Shown in pieces: positions 16,567 through 24,768 of a DNA stretch of 64,000 bases. The notes under the pieces were generated by a model, which made no database searches, had not been told where the DNA came from, and saw nothing but the letters and a program-made list of their open reading frames with translations. Position 1 is the first letter of the stretch. Each line of letters opens with the position of its first letter. The stretch is taken from contig NZ_KQ758483.1 in the NCBI RefSeq assembly GCF_001456935.1, positions 868,001 to 932,000 of the forward strand. The letters run 5' to 3'. A program made the translations under genes and the position numbers. Source of the stretch: [Bacillus] enclensis. GTDB lineage: Bacteria; Bacillota; Bacilli; Bacillales; Bacillaceae_B.

Positions 16567-17994
16567 ATGGAGTTATTTAATTCAATACTGGGAACTCTGA
16601 ATGATTTTATGTGGGGGTATATCCTGATCGCCGGCCTTGTAGGCCTTGGTCTTTATTTTTCCTTGCGTACTAAGTTTGTGCAATTCCGTTATATAGCCGA
16701 GATGGGACGGCTGCTTACGGATAAAACAACCATTTCAGCAAAAGGGAAGAGAGGGATTTCCTCTTTCCAGGCATTCACCATCAGTACTGCTTCCCGTGTA
16801 GGTACCGGGAATCTTGCCGGAGTAGCAACTGCTATTGCGGGGGGAGGCCCCGGAGCGGTTTTCTGGATGTGGCTTATTGCATTGCTAGGCGGTGCAACCA
16901 GCTTCATTGAAAGTACTCTTGCTCAAATCTATAAAGTGAATGACGGGAAAGACGGTTTTCGCGGAGGACCTGCCTATTACATGGAAAAAGGCCTGAATGC
17001 ACGCTGGATGGGAATCCTTTTCGCCATCATCATCACTTTTTGTTTTGGTCTTGTATTCAACTCAGTTCAATCGAATACCATCTCCCTCGCTATGGAAGGA
17101 GCCTACTCCTTTGATCGTTTAACGACCGGGATCATCCTGGCTGTACTGACAGCAGTCATCATCTTTGGAGGGATCAAGCGAATTGCAAGCGTCACGCAGA
17201 TTTTGGTTCCAATCATGGCAATCCTTTATATCATACTTGCGCTCTATATCCTGATTACCAATATCACTTTGCTCCCTGATATGTTCGCCATCATTTTTGA
17301 AAGTGCGTTCGGACTTAGGGAAGTGGTAAGCGGCGGAGTCGGAGCTGCCATCATGATGGGAATCAAGCGAGGACTATTCTCGAATGAAGCGGGTATGGGT
17401 AGTGCACCGAATGCTGCAGCCTCTGCCGGGGTGACGCACCCTGTCAAACAAGGATTGATCCAGACATTGGGTGTATTTACGGACACGCTTATCATCTGTA
17501 CCGCGACTGCGTTCATGATCATCCTTTCCGACCAGTACACGACTGGGATCGACGGAATACAGCTCACACAGGCTGCCCTCAGCTTCCATGTGGGTGATTG
17601 GGCAGATACGTTCGTTGCAGTTGCCATTTTCCTATTTGCCTTCAGTTCAGTAATCGGTAACTACTATTATGGTGAAACAAATATCGAATTCATCAAGTAC
17701 AGTCCTGTGGCTCTATTTATCTATCGATTGGCAGTAATCGGAATGGTCATTTTCGGAGCTGTAGTGAAGCTTGATGTGGTATGGGGACTGGCAGACCTGT
17801 TCATGGGTCTCATGGCGGTCATCAACCTGATAGCCATTACTCTGCTGACAAAGATCGCATTGGCAGCCCTGAAGGACTATCGTGCCCAGAAGAAAGAGGG
17901 AAAAGATCCGGTATTCTATTCCAATTCCATTAAAGGATTGAAGGGTATTGAATGCTGGGACGAAAAACCCGGAACGGAATCAAGAGATCGATAA
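16567..17994 (+). CDS. alsT: Sodium:alanine/glycine (amino acid) symporter
   Basis: This 475-residue membrane protein of the AGCS family has about 11 helices. It has the family signature around GNLAGVATAIAGGGPGAVFWMW (read here as GTGNLAGVATAIAGGGPG) and the later GIKRGLFSNEAGMGSAPNAA. It imports a small neutral amino acid with sodium; alanine or glutamine are the usual candidates. Its position after parC matches B. subtilis alsT. AAGGGGGAA precedes the ATG, and a strong terminator follows. Confidence 0.92.
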   Translation: MELFNSILGTLNDFMWGYILIAGLVGLGLYFSLRTKFVQFRYIAEMGRLLTDKTTISAKGKRGISSFQAFTISTASRVGTGNLAGVATAIAGGGPGAVFWMWLIALLGGATSFIESTLAQIYKVNDGKDGFRGGPAYYMEKGLNARWMGILFAIIITFCFGLVFNSVQSNTISLAMEGAYSFDRLTTGIILAVLTAVIIFGGIKRIASVTQILVPIMAILYIILALYILITNITLLPDMFAIIFESAFGLREVVSGGVGAAIMMGIKRGLFSNEAGMGSAPNAAASAGVTHPVKQGLIQTLGVFTDTLIICTATAFMIILSDQYTTGIDGIQLTQAALSFHVGDWADTFVAVAIFLFAFSSVIGNYYYGETNIEFIKYSPVALFIYRLAVIGMVIFGAVVKLDVVWGLADLFMGLMAVINLIAITLLTKIALAALKDYRAQKKEGKDPVFYSNSIKGLKGIECWDEKPGTESRDR

Positions 17995-17998
17995 TTTT

Positions 17999-18031
17999 AA
18001 AAAACCAACTCTCTCATGAGTTGGTTTTTTT
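17999..18031 (+). terminator. Terminator of alsT
   Basis: AAACCAACTC pairs with GAGTTGGTTT around TCTCAT, followed by a run of T. Confidence 0.92.
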
Positions 18032-18092
18032 ACATACTTTTTCCTAATCTGGTCAAGATAATAGAGAATTATCTTACTGAGGAGAGGACACT

Positions 18093-18884
18093 ATGCGTAA
18101 AGAATTATTGTTTGCTTTTGGTGCATTTTTCATTTTGTCCCTGCATGCAATCGCCGGAAACTTTTCAGATGATGCAAATGAACAACCAAAGGAAGCTGAA
18201 TTGACAATCCATACTTACTCAAAAGATATAACTGGAGACGGAAAAAAAGATAAGATCAATCTGATGGCCATTCCTTTTTCGCCTGATGCCTTATTCCTGA
18301 AAGAGGTGTGGGCAGAGATTACTACATCAAATGGAAGTAAGATACGGATCGACTATGATGGCGGATACGAGCCGAAAATGGAGTTCATGGATCTGAACCA
18401 TGATGGAATCAAAGATATGCTGTACTCTGCAGCAACAGGAGGGAGCGGTGGACTATATGACATGGATCTGCATACTCTTGCAGGGAACAAGTTAATTGAC
18501 CTCGGATTGCCCCAAGGACCTGTCATTCAGGGACAATTTCAAGACGGCTATAAGGCAGTTGTTACATTCCCAGAAACCAATCAATCCTATACGATTGATT
18601 TAAGCAGCCGTAAAGAAGATTATGAACGGCTTGGCATCTATACGGATGGAAAATTGAATGAACCGATGGAACTGATGGTACTGCCCGCTGCGTTTTATAA
18701 ACCTGCCAAAATAGAAGGAAAACAGGGGAAGGGGTTAAAAGGCTATCAGCAAATCAGCGGTGCTTATAAAGCTGATGGAATCGGCACAGCCGTTTCCAGC
18801 TGGTACTATGAGAATGATAAATGGAATCTCATTGGGATGAAATGGGATGCTGATCAAGTGCAGACACAGAAAATGGGCGATTGA
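18093..18884 (+). CDS. Exported protein with two calcium-loop motifs, unknown function
   Basis: I do not recognise a named family. This 263-residue protein has an N-terminal hydrophobic signal segment (about residues 4-22, ending near AIAGN) and is probably secreted. Two EF-hand-like loops follow: DITGDGKKD (about residues 46-54) and DLNHDGIKD (about 109-117), each with D-x-[TN]-x-D-G-x-x-D spacing, as in dockerin or FG-GAP/VCBS-type calcium sites. GAGGAGAGG precedes the ATG. The stay-green gene starts 40 bp after its stop, so the two may share a transcript. Confidence 0.7.
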   Translation: MRKELLFAFGAFFILSLHAIAGNFSDDANEQPKEAELTIHTYSKDITGDGKKDKINLMAIPFSPDALFLKEVWAEITTSNGSKIRIDYDGGYEPKMEFMDLNHDGIKDMLYSAATGGSGGLYDMDLHTLAGNKLIDLGLPQGPVIQGQFQDGYKAVVTFPETNQSYTIDLSSRKEDYERLGIYTDGKLNEPMELMVLPAAFYKPAKIEGKQGKGLKGYQQISGAYKADGIGTAVSSWYYENDKWNLIGMKWDADQVQTQKMGD

Positions 18885-18924
18885 CATACACTATTACAGG
18901 CCAAATTCTGAAGGAGGCTTATAT

Positions 18925-19395
18925 ATGAGTGAATTCAATCCTGAGAAGTTGTCTGTAACCTATTTGCCGCCGGCATCGATCTTTTTTCCCATTGATAATA
19001 GAAGATATACATTGACTCATTCTGACATTACCGGGGATCTTTACTTAAGTATCGGATGTCATTATGATTCCACTAAAATAAATACACAAATGAGGGATGA
19101 AGTGCTTGCTGAATGGCGCCGGGACGGTGGTCAATATACTCTTTGCGGAAGGGTGTACGTAAGCGGGGGAGAATTTGATGAAAAGCTTTCACAGGTGAGA
19201 TTCATGATTTTCAAGAAGGAACTTCCCCTGGCACTAAGTGCAATCGTGAATGGTGATGAGGGATTCTTCACCTACTACCCTTGGCTTCTTGATGCACCTG
19301 TGTATATTCATTTCGAGTCTGTTTTTGAACAGTTCAATCAAGTGATTTATTTCGGTACTCCCAGACAATATTTATTAAAACTGAATCCAGCATAA
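18925..19395 (+). CDS. Stay-green (SGR) family protein, bacterial homologue
   Basis: This 156-residue protein matches the plant STAY-GREEN domain along its whole length: RRYTLTHSDITGDLYLSIG (residues 26-44), MRDEVLAEW (56-64), a VSGGEFDEKL segment, FKKELPLALSAIVNGDEGFF, then YPWLLDAPVYIHFES. Plant SGR removes magnesium from chlorophyll a; H32, D34 and D58 here align with residues proposed as catalytic. This organism has no evident chlorophyll, so the true substrate is unknown. AAGGAGG precedes the ATG. Family members occur in several Bacillus genomes near parC, possibly as ynfC. Confidence 0.85.
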   Translation: MSEFNPEKLSVTYLPPASIFFPIDNRRYTLTHSDITGDLYLSIGCHYDSTKINTQMRDEVLAEWRRDGGQYTLCGRVYVSGGEFDEKLSQVRFMIFKKELPLALSAIVNGDEGFFTYYPWLLDAPVYIHFESVFEQFNQVIYFGTPRQYLLKLNPA

Positions 19396-19421
19396 AGAGC
19401 GGCTGCTCTTTATGCTTTTTT
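19391..19421 (+). terminator. Terminator of the stay-green gene
   Basis: CATAAAGAGC pairs perfectly with GCTCTTTATG around GGCT, followed by CTTTTTTAG. The stop codon lies in the stem. Confidence 0.92.
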
Positions 19422-19490
19422 AGTATAGCAGCAATTAGTTGAAACCATTTTCAACCTAATTCGTAATAAGAATAAAGAGGAGGGAGATAC

Positions 19491-19946
19491 ATGCGGTTTT
19501 ACTCCAAAAAAGGGAAAGTGTTGTTTCCTATACTTATTGTTGTATTAATACTGATGGTGGCATCTTCACTGGCTTCCGTCATGGATTTGGAGTTCCTTCA
19601 GAGAATACCCGGTGCTGACAGTGGGAATGGTCAGGGTTCTCTGTTTGTAACCGTGCCAATAATGGCGCTGATCATCTGGCTGATTGCAGCGACTTATTAT
19701 GAAATAAGCGGGGAAGAGCTGAAAATTGCTGCAGGTCCGATTCGCTATACGATACACATTCATACAATCCGGTCGATTGAGGCTTCAAAAAATCCGATTT
19801 CAAGCCCGGCATTATCACTGGATCGGCTGAGGATAGACTATAATCAGAGCAATGTTGTATATATTTCACCAAAGGATAAAAAGGAATTTACAGATGAGTT
19901 ATTGAAAATCAATCCGAATATCAGGGTTCATCTGGAGAAAAAGTAG
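19491..19946 (+). CDS. Membrane protein with bacterial PH-like domain (bPH_4/YozO type)
   Basis: This 151-residue protein has two N-terminal membrane helices (about residues 9-28 and 51-68). A cytoplasmic PH-like domain follows, with YYEISGEELKIAAGPIRYTI, then the typical SIEASKNPISSPALSLDRL and VYISPKDKKEFTDELLKINP. Members of this family are small membrane proteins of unknown function. AGGAGGGAG precedes the ATG. It has its own leader after the stay-green terminator, and no partner gene is evident. Confidence 0.82.
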   Translation: MRFYSKKGKVLFPILIVVLILMVASSLASVMDLEFLQRIPGADSGNGQGSLFVTVPIMALIIWLIAATYYEISGEELKIAAGPIRYTIHIHTIRSIEASKNPISSPALSLDRLRIDYNQSNVVYISPKDKKEFTDELLKINPNIRVHLEKK

Positions 19947-20329
19947 TTGTTATTATGTAAACTTATATCAATATGGATGATGAAGCAGGTATTGGGAAAC
20001 GAACCAGCAGATTCAACCGTATTGATATTTTTTTTGAGTTTTATTTGATTGATGAATTGACGGGAAGAAAATTTCAAATCGACGGTTAAAATGAATACGC
20101 AGCGGAACGAATAATTTTTTTGTGATTAATAATTCAATAAAAAAGAAAAAAGCAAATTAAAGACAAAACTGACTAACGGATAATAACCATAGAATTACAG
20201 AATTTTTTAGTTTTGTCTCAATATTAATAGTATACTTTTGATATGAGACTATTTTGGATATTTTTGTTTAGGTTCCTAGAATTGATATTATGTTAACCTA
20301 TTAAAAATTTCACATCTCTTATATAACCA
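19947..20329. other. AT-rich intergenic region with an inverted repeat
   Basis: This 383-bp stretch is visibly more AT-rich than its left neighbours. It has a perfect 10-bp inverted repeat, AGACAAAACT (20161-20170) and AGTTTTGTCT (20209-20218), which resembles the terminal repeats of the palindromic elements (GGGACAAAAC). A 38-codon open frame at 19973-20089 lacks a ribosome site. No gene can be supported here. Confidence 0.5.
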
Positions 20330-20372
20330 ATAAAACCAGCCGTGTCCCTCTTTCTTCACGACTGGTTTTATA
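20330..20372. terminator. Terminator of the LAGLIDADG gene
   Basis: AAAACCAG and CTGGTTTT pair, with an inner CGTG/CACG. There is an A/T run on both sides, so it may work in both directions. Confidence 0.8.
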
Positions 20373-20373
20373 A

Positions 20374-21339
20374 TCATATATAATGAATTTTATTTACAGC
20401 TTGTCTAAATTCAGTATCTTCCTTAAGCCATTTATGGTAAGTACTAATACTAATTTTCAATTCTTCACAGATACTTTCGTTAGATATATTTGATTTTCTT
20501 AATTCTATAAACTGATGCTTTCTTTTCATGATTGCTTCTTTTGTTCTTTTTAGGGAGCGCTCAGGAATCTGATTAATATCCTTTATCGGCTCTAATTCAA
20601 ATTCTTCATGTTTTCTAGCAATATAAAGCTCTTTATTTTCATACACCCAGCGTTTAAAGATTTGTATTGATCTTCTTCCTGTTATAAACAATCTCCAATG
20701 TTTTCTATATTTTTTTATATAGGGGCTTAGCTTCAAAGCTTCTAGTTTTATTTTTAATTCTTCCTGAAACAACAAAGAACTCCCAACAAAGGACACAACT
20801 CTCTGTTTATAATTTACACATCCGTCGCCATCAAAATATCCCCTGACGAAGTGACTTAGATATTTGTCTGGTATAGTGGGAAATGTAAGAGTATGTGATT
20901 TCTCAGAAGACATTCCGTGCAAATTGATTAAGTCTTCTTTCATGATTTTACTTCCGATGTTGAGTAAATACACTCCGGTGGAATCATTTTGGGTCAAAGG
21001 TTGGTTAGATCCTAATTCATTGCGTATTTGCTCCAGGATGGCTTTGTCTTTCTGTGAAAATGTAACCAGTTGTGTTCGACTGGAAATATGGCCATCCGCT
21101 GCAAAAAACCCCAGAATATAAGCCATATTATTCGACCAGGTATTAAAATAATGTTCATTCACTGTGTATTTCCGATTCCAGCTGCCTTTCGCTCTCCTTT
21201 TTACATTATTTTTGCGCAGCACTTGGTTTACATAACGCGGTGAAACATTGGCCATCTCTGCTATCTTCACTGTCCTCATGCCTTCTTCGTATAATTTCAC
21301 GATCTCAAGAGCTTCTAAAGTGCATTTATTCTTTGCCAT
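20374..21339 (-). CDS. Free-standing LAGLIDADG homing-endonuclease-like protein with HTH domains
   Basis: This 321-residue protein has an N-terminal helix-turn-helix (about residues 8-45, TVKIAEMANVSPRYVNQVL) and then two LAGLIDADG motifs: ILGFFAADG (75-83) and, about 90 residues later, FVRGYFDGDG. Both keep the catalytic acidic residue. A second HTH-like segment is near the C-terminus (SICEELKISISTYHKWLKED). Homing endonucleases cut long asymmetric DNA sites. No intron or intein host is visible. The ATG at 21339 is chosen for its AAGGTGG site; 21360 is possible. High AT content suggests recent gain. Confidence 0.82.
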   Translation of the reverse strand: MAKNKCTLEALEIVKLYEEGMRTVKIAEMANVSPRYVNQVLRKNNVKRRAKGSWNRKYTVNEHYFNTWSNNMAYILGFFAADGHISSRTQLVTFSQKDKAILEQIRNELGSNQPLTQNDSTGVYLLNIGSKIMKEDLINLHGMSSEKSHTLTFPTIPDKYLSHFVRGYFDGDGCVNYKQRVVSFVGSSLLFQEELKIKLEALKLSPYIKKYRKHWRLFITGRRSIQIFKRWVYENKELYIARKHEEFELEPIKDINQIPERSLKRTKEAIMKRKHQFIELRKSNISNESICEELKISISTYHKWLKEDTEFRQAVNKIHYI

Positions 21340-21552
21340 TCCCAACACCACCTTATTCATCGTTAAATCTATTATACGAACAAATGTTCCCAAACGCAAT
21401 TTTGGGCACTTTTTAAAGAATTTACTTAATAAGCAAGCAAAATAAAGTATAAAACATGCAGTTTCTATTATATGAAATTTAACAAATCAGCACTCAAGAC
21501 CACGAAATAATGAGGTGATACTCTTTATCTGGCCTTTCTAGCACTTGATAAC

Positions 21553-21660
21553 AGAGCAAGACTAGGACTCTCGCGGGAAAAGCGAGTTAGGTGGGCCACC
21601 GCAGCCTTGCCGAGACTCACGGGTCACCCACGGAAAGTGAAGTCTTGCACGAAAATCAAC
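21553..21660 (+). repeat. Relic of the palindromic outer element, copy 3
   Basis: The 440-bp gap between the LAGLIDADG gene and csbD contains AGAGCAAGACTAGGACTC, GCCTTGCCGAGACTCACGGG and GGAAAGTGAAGTCTTGCAC. These are diverged core arms of the repeat, without terminal repeats, hairpin or inner element. The rest of the gap (21340-21552, 21661-21710) shows nothing I recognise. Confidence 0.65.
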
Positions 21661-21710
21661 TGCTGGTATGTAACTGGAAACACATTGTCATAAATTGCTA
21701 TCAAATATTA

Positions 21711-21736
21711 GTTTAAGTACACCTTCAATCGGTTAA
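21711..21736 (+). promoter_or_regulatory. Possible sigma-B promoter of the CsbD-family gene
   Basis: GTTTAA, 14 bases, GGTTAA: a perfect -35 but only four of six at the -10 (consensus GGGTAT), 44 bp before the start codon. CsbD of B. subtilis is sigma-B dependent, which supports the call. Confidence 0.45.
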
Positions 21737-21779
21737 TGATAAAACATGAAAACAAATTAAAGAAAAGAGGTAGATTTCA

Positions 21780-21965
21780 ATGGATGAAAAAAATAAAGAT
21801 CAAGTTAAAGGAAAACGCAAGCAAACGGAAGGTGATTTAAAGAAAACCTTTGGTAAGCTTACAATGAACGATGAGAAGATCGCCGAGGGTGAACGAACAA
21901 AAGATAAAGGTAAGTTCCAGGAAAAAGTCGGCGATGTAAAAGAAACCTTCAAAAAGAACTGGTAA
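21780..21965 (+). CDS. CsbD-family general stress protein
   Basis: This 61-residue, highly charged protein has the CsbD pattern: KDQVKGKRKQTEGDLKKTFGKLT near the start (two KGK/GDLK-like helices), then a second related helix KGKFQEKVGDVKETFKKNW. Family members are abundant, helical, hydrophilic stress proteins with no defined biochemical role. AAAAGAGG precedes the ATG. It is a single-gene unit ended by a strong shared terminator, with a possible sigma-B promoter upstream. Confidence 0.85.
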   Translation: MDEKNKDQVKGKRKQTEGDLKKTFGKLTMNDEKIAEGERTKDKGKFQEKVGDVKETFKKNW

Positions 21966-21980
21966 CACATCAAATAAAGT

Positions 21981-22025
21981 AAAGCAGGCGTGTCTCCTAA
22001 ATCACATTGGAGACACGCCTGCTTT
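21981..22025. terminator. Bidirectional terminator between csbD-like gene and the dpp-ykf operon
   Basis: A perfect 17-bp stem (arms 21981-21997 and 22009-22025) around an 11-base loop. It serves CsbD from the left and the ten-gene minus-strand operon from the right. Confidence 0.88.
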
Positions 22026-22822
22026 TAGGTTAATAAGTAATCATTCAGGCATTTTCCAACCTTCATGATTAACCCGCTCCCTTCTGAGCTATCCTTCAGT
22101 TCATCAATTAATACCGCAGCATACACCGTTTTTTGGTTATACCGGATAATGGCACTGTCGTGTTCGACTCCGGGAAGCTCACCCGTTTTATTCGCCGTAA
22201 ATACCCTATTACGGTCTATACTTCCGGGGAGCTTCTGGTAAAATTGCTGATTTTGCAGAATCCGGATCATTGACTCCCTGCTGCTCAATTGAAACAGAAC
22301 CTCGTTTTCCATAGCTTTTAAGCATTTTACTGCATCGGTTGCAGAGATATGGTTATCGACCCCCGATTCCAATGCTTCAAAATCCATCAGCCTCCGATTT
22401 AATTTTGTTTGCTCGAGACCGAGCAATCTGCACATTCCATTGATGGAATCCATCCCCATCCGATCGATAAGCAGATTGGATGCCGTATTGTCAGAAACAA
22501 TGATCATTAAGGTCAAGAGGTCATGAACCGTCACCTTAGTATGAGGTGATAAATGACTGAGCACCCCGGCCCCTCCCACTTTATCCTCCTGAGTTACGGG
22601 AATGACCTCCTCAGGGTCCAGCTTCCTTTCCTGGATCTGTCGGAACCCTTCCAGTAATATCGGGAGTTTGATTAAGCTTGCCGCAGAATATGGAACGTCT
22701 GAATGCAACTGTATGGTATGTGCAGGCAGTTCGATGTTTAAACTGATTCTGCCCTCCACACCTTCAACCAGTTCATGTATCTGTCGTTCCAGGAACTTAT
22801 CTTTCTCTTTCATCCTATCCAT
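22025..22822 (-). CDS. Cytosolic class A beta-lactamase-like serine hydrolase
   Basis: This 265-residue protein has the three serine-transferase motifs: S49-L-I-K52, S110-D-N112, and K-T-G in NKTGELPG. The fold order is that of class A beta-lactamases and related peptidases, but there is no signal peptide, so it should act in the cytoplasm. It overlaps the stop of ykfD and ends the operon. B. subtilis dpp-ykf has no such gene. A role on imported muropeptides or on beta-lactams is possible; neither is shown. The Glu166-type omega loop is not obvious (DFEALESG is the nearest). Confidence 0.78.
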   Translation of the reverse strand: MDRMKEKDKFLERQIHELVEGVEGRISLNIELPAHTIQLHSDVPYSAASLIKLPILLEGFRQIQERKLDPEEVIPVTQEDKVGGAGVLSHLSPHTKVTVHDLLTLMIIVSDNTASNLLIDRMGMDSINGMCRLLGLEQTKLNRRLMDFEALESGVDNHISATDAVKCLKAMENEVLFQLSSRESMIRILQNQQFYQKLPGSIDRNRVFTANKTGELPGVEHDSAIIRYNQKTVYAAVLIDELKDSSEGSGLIMKVGKCLNDYLLT

Positions 22823-23826
22823 TACTTCGTTGCAGCCACTTCATCGGTATCTTTCCGGATTGTCTTATTATACAGATGACATGCTACAAAATGATCTTTC
22901 TCCGCCTCATGCCATTTAGGCACGGTTGTCGCACAGGCATCCATGGCTGCAGGGCATCGGGTGCGGAATACACAGCCGCTCGGCGGATTCATGGCGCTTG
23001 GGATTTCCCCTTTCAGGATCATTCTCTCACGCTCATCCTCTACATCGGGATCTGGTATGGGTATGGCCGACAACAAGGCCTGCGAATAAGGATGAAGAGG
23101 TTTTTTATATAAATCACTGCTCTCGGTCAGCTCAACGATATGCCCGAGATACATGACACCAATCCGGTTGCTGATATGCTTGACCATTGAAAGATCATGG
23201 GCAATAAACAGGAAGGTCAGCCCCTTTTCTTTCTGAAGCTTTTTAAGCAGATTGACGATCTGGGCCTGCACGGATACATCCAATGCTGAAATCGGCTCAT
23301 CGGCAATGATGAATTCCGGGTTAAGTGCAAGGGCGCGCGCGATACCGATCCGCTGCCGCTGACCGCCGCTGAATTCGTGCGGATAGCGGTTTGCGTGATC
23401 ACGGTTCAGTCCGACGTCTTCAAGCAGTTGATAAATTCTTTCTAGCTGTTCTATTTTATCTTTATATAGCCCGTGTGCTTCCATCGGTTCTGCTATGATT
23501 TCACGGACAGTCGACCTGGGATTCAGCGAGGCATACGGATCCTGGAAGATCATCTGCATTTTGCTGTAAAACGAACGTTTTTCTTTATCAGTCTGCGTAT
23601 GGACGTTTTTTCCGCTGTAAGAGACTTCTCCTTCTGTTGCATCATAAAGTCCGATGATCGTCCGGCCTGTAGTGGATTTACCACATCCTGATTCACCGAC
23701 CAGACCGAATGTTTCGCCCTTATAAATATCGAATGACACATCATCGACTGCCTTCAGCACCTTGCCTTTTTCAAGGGAAAAGTATTTTTTCAGATTTCTG
23801 ACTTCCAATATCTTATCTTTTTTCAT
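22822..23826 (-). CDS. ykfD: Oligopeptide ABC transporter ATPase YkfD (DppF/OppF type)
   Basis: This 334-residue ATPase has Walker A GESGCGKS, signature FSGGQRQR, Walker B FIIADEPISALD and the C-terminal oligopeptide-transporter extension with GCVFRTRCPAAMDAC. It pairs with DppD to drive the Dpp permease. The start overlaps the end of ykfC by four bases. It matches B. subtilis YkfD, the second ATPase of the murein-peptide cluster. Confidence 0.92.
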   Translation of the reverse strand: MKKDKILEVRNLKKYFSLEKGKVLKAVDDVSFDIYKGETFGLVGESGCGKSTTGRTIIGLYDATEGEVSYSGKNVHTQTDKEKRSFYSKMQMIFQDPYASLNPRSTVREIIAEPMEAHGLYKDKIEQLERIYQLLEDVGLNRDHANRYPHEFSGGQRQRIGIARALALNPEFIIADEPISALDVSVQAQIVNLLKKLQKEKGLTFLFIAHDLSMVKHISNRIGVMYLGHIVELTESSDLYKKPLHPYSQALLSAIPIPDPDVEDERERMILKGEIPSAMNPPSGCVFRTRCPAAMDACATTVPKWHEAEKDHFVACHLYNKTIRKDTDEVAATK

Positions 23827-24749
23827 GAAGCATCACCCGTATCCTGCCAGTAGCGTCTTGCTGCACAAAGCTCTTTTTCATAATACGTCCCTTCAATCGT
23901 AATGATTTCAATCGTCTTTCCGGTATTCGGGGAGTGGATCATCTTGCCGTCTCCGTAGTAAATCGCGACATGATGGATGATGCCTTTCCCTTGTTCATAT
24001 GCAAAAAACAGAAGGTCCCCCGGTTTTAATTCATCCAGAGGTACTTCCTTCCCTTCTTTTGCCTGGTCCCCGGCATCCCGCGGAATCACATACCCGTTTG
24101 CTTTACACATTGAATAACTGAATCCTGAACAGTCAAATCCATAACTGCTCATTCCTCCCCATAAATAAGGGAGATCAAGGAATGCTTCCCCTGAACGCAC
24201 GATATCAAGACCGTTCCCTTTTTGTTCACTGACTGATGCCGAGGAAATATATACATCCTCCCTCTTCACGTATCGAGTCCCAAGCGGGGTGGACACTGCC
24301 AGCCGGTCACCTTCTTCTTTTTCGATAGAAAGAGAGGTGAGGAAACTTAATTCGATTTCTTTTTTATCAATTTGAGTTAAAAGATCCGTGAATTTTGTCT
24401 TTACAATGGCAAAGGATTTTCCTTCGTGCATATCGGTGCTTTCGCCGAGCTGGACGGAAGGGACCCAGCCGGGATAGCCGCGCTTATCCTTGGGTGACGC
24501 CTGGTCAGGGACAATGACGTGTGACCATCCTTCCCTTTCTTCAAGGACCAGCACATCCTGACCGAATAAGACCTGCGACTGGATCCGGTTTTCATCACAG
24601 AGGGCAAGCCTGGTTTCATGTGTTAACGAATCCAGCCATTTCTCAATATATACAGGATTTGTTAATGCTGGCGCATCGAGGTCCCTTGCCGAATCCGGTG
24701 ATGTCCAGACCGTTGCCACCCCTGCTTTGACTGCTGCTTTTTCTCTCAT
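23823..24749 (-). CDS. ykfC: Gamma-D-glutamyl-L-diamino acid endopeptidase YkfC (NlpC/P60)
   Basis: This 308-residue protein has N-terminal SH3b-like domains (to about residue 175) and a C-terminal NlpC/P60 cysteine peptidase with catalytic Cys in FDCSGFSYSM and His in IHHVAIYYGDG. It cleaves L-Ala-gamma-D-Glu from muropeptides that have a free N-terminal alanine. There is no signal peptide, which fits cytosolic recycling. The frame is open to 24854, but the ATG at 24749 has AGGAGG and gives the usual length. It lies just downstream of the epimerase that uses its product. Confidence 0.93.
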   Translation of the reverse strand: MREKAAVKAGVATVWTSPDSARDLDAPALTNPVYIEKWLDSLTHETRLALCDENRIQSQVLFGQDVLVLEEREGWSHVIVPDQASPKDKRGYPGWVPSVQLGESTDMHEGKSFAIVKTKFTDLLTQIDKKEIELSFLTSLSIEKEEGDRLAVSTPLGTRYVKREDVYISSASVSEQKGNGLDIVRSGEAFLDLPYLWGGMSSYGFDCSGFSYSMCKANGYVIPRDAGDQAKEGKEVPLDELKPGDLLFFAYEQGKGIIHHVAIYYGDGKMIHSPNTGKTIEIITIEGTYYEKELCAARRYWQDTGDAS

Positions 24750-24768
24750 ATGTATTCCTCCTATTGCA

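Noticed and set aside
19973-20089. A 38-codon frame starting with ATG after the PH-domain gene
   Set aside because: It has no ribosome binding site and no recognisable family, and lies in AT-rich DNA where such frames are expected.
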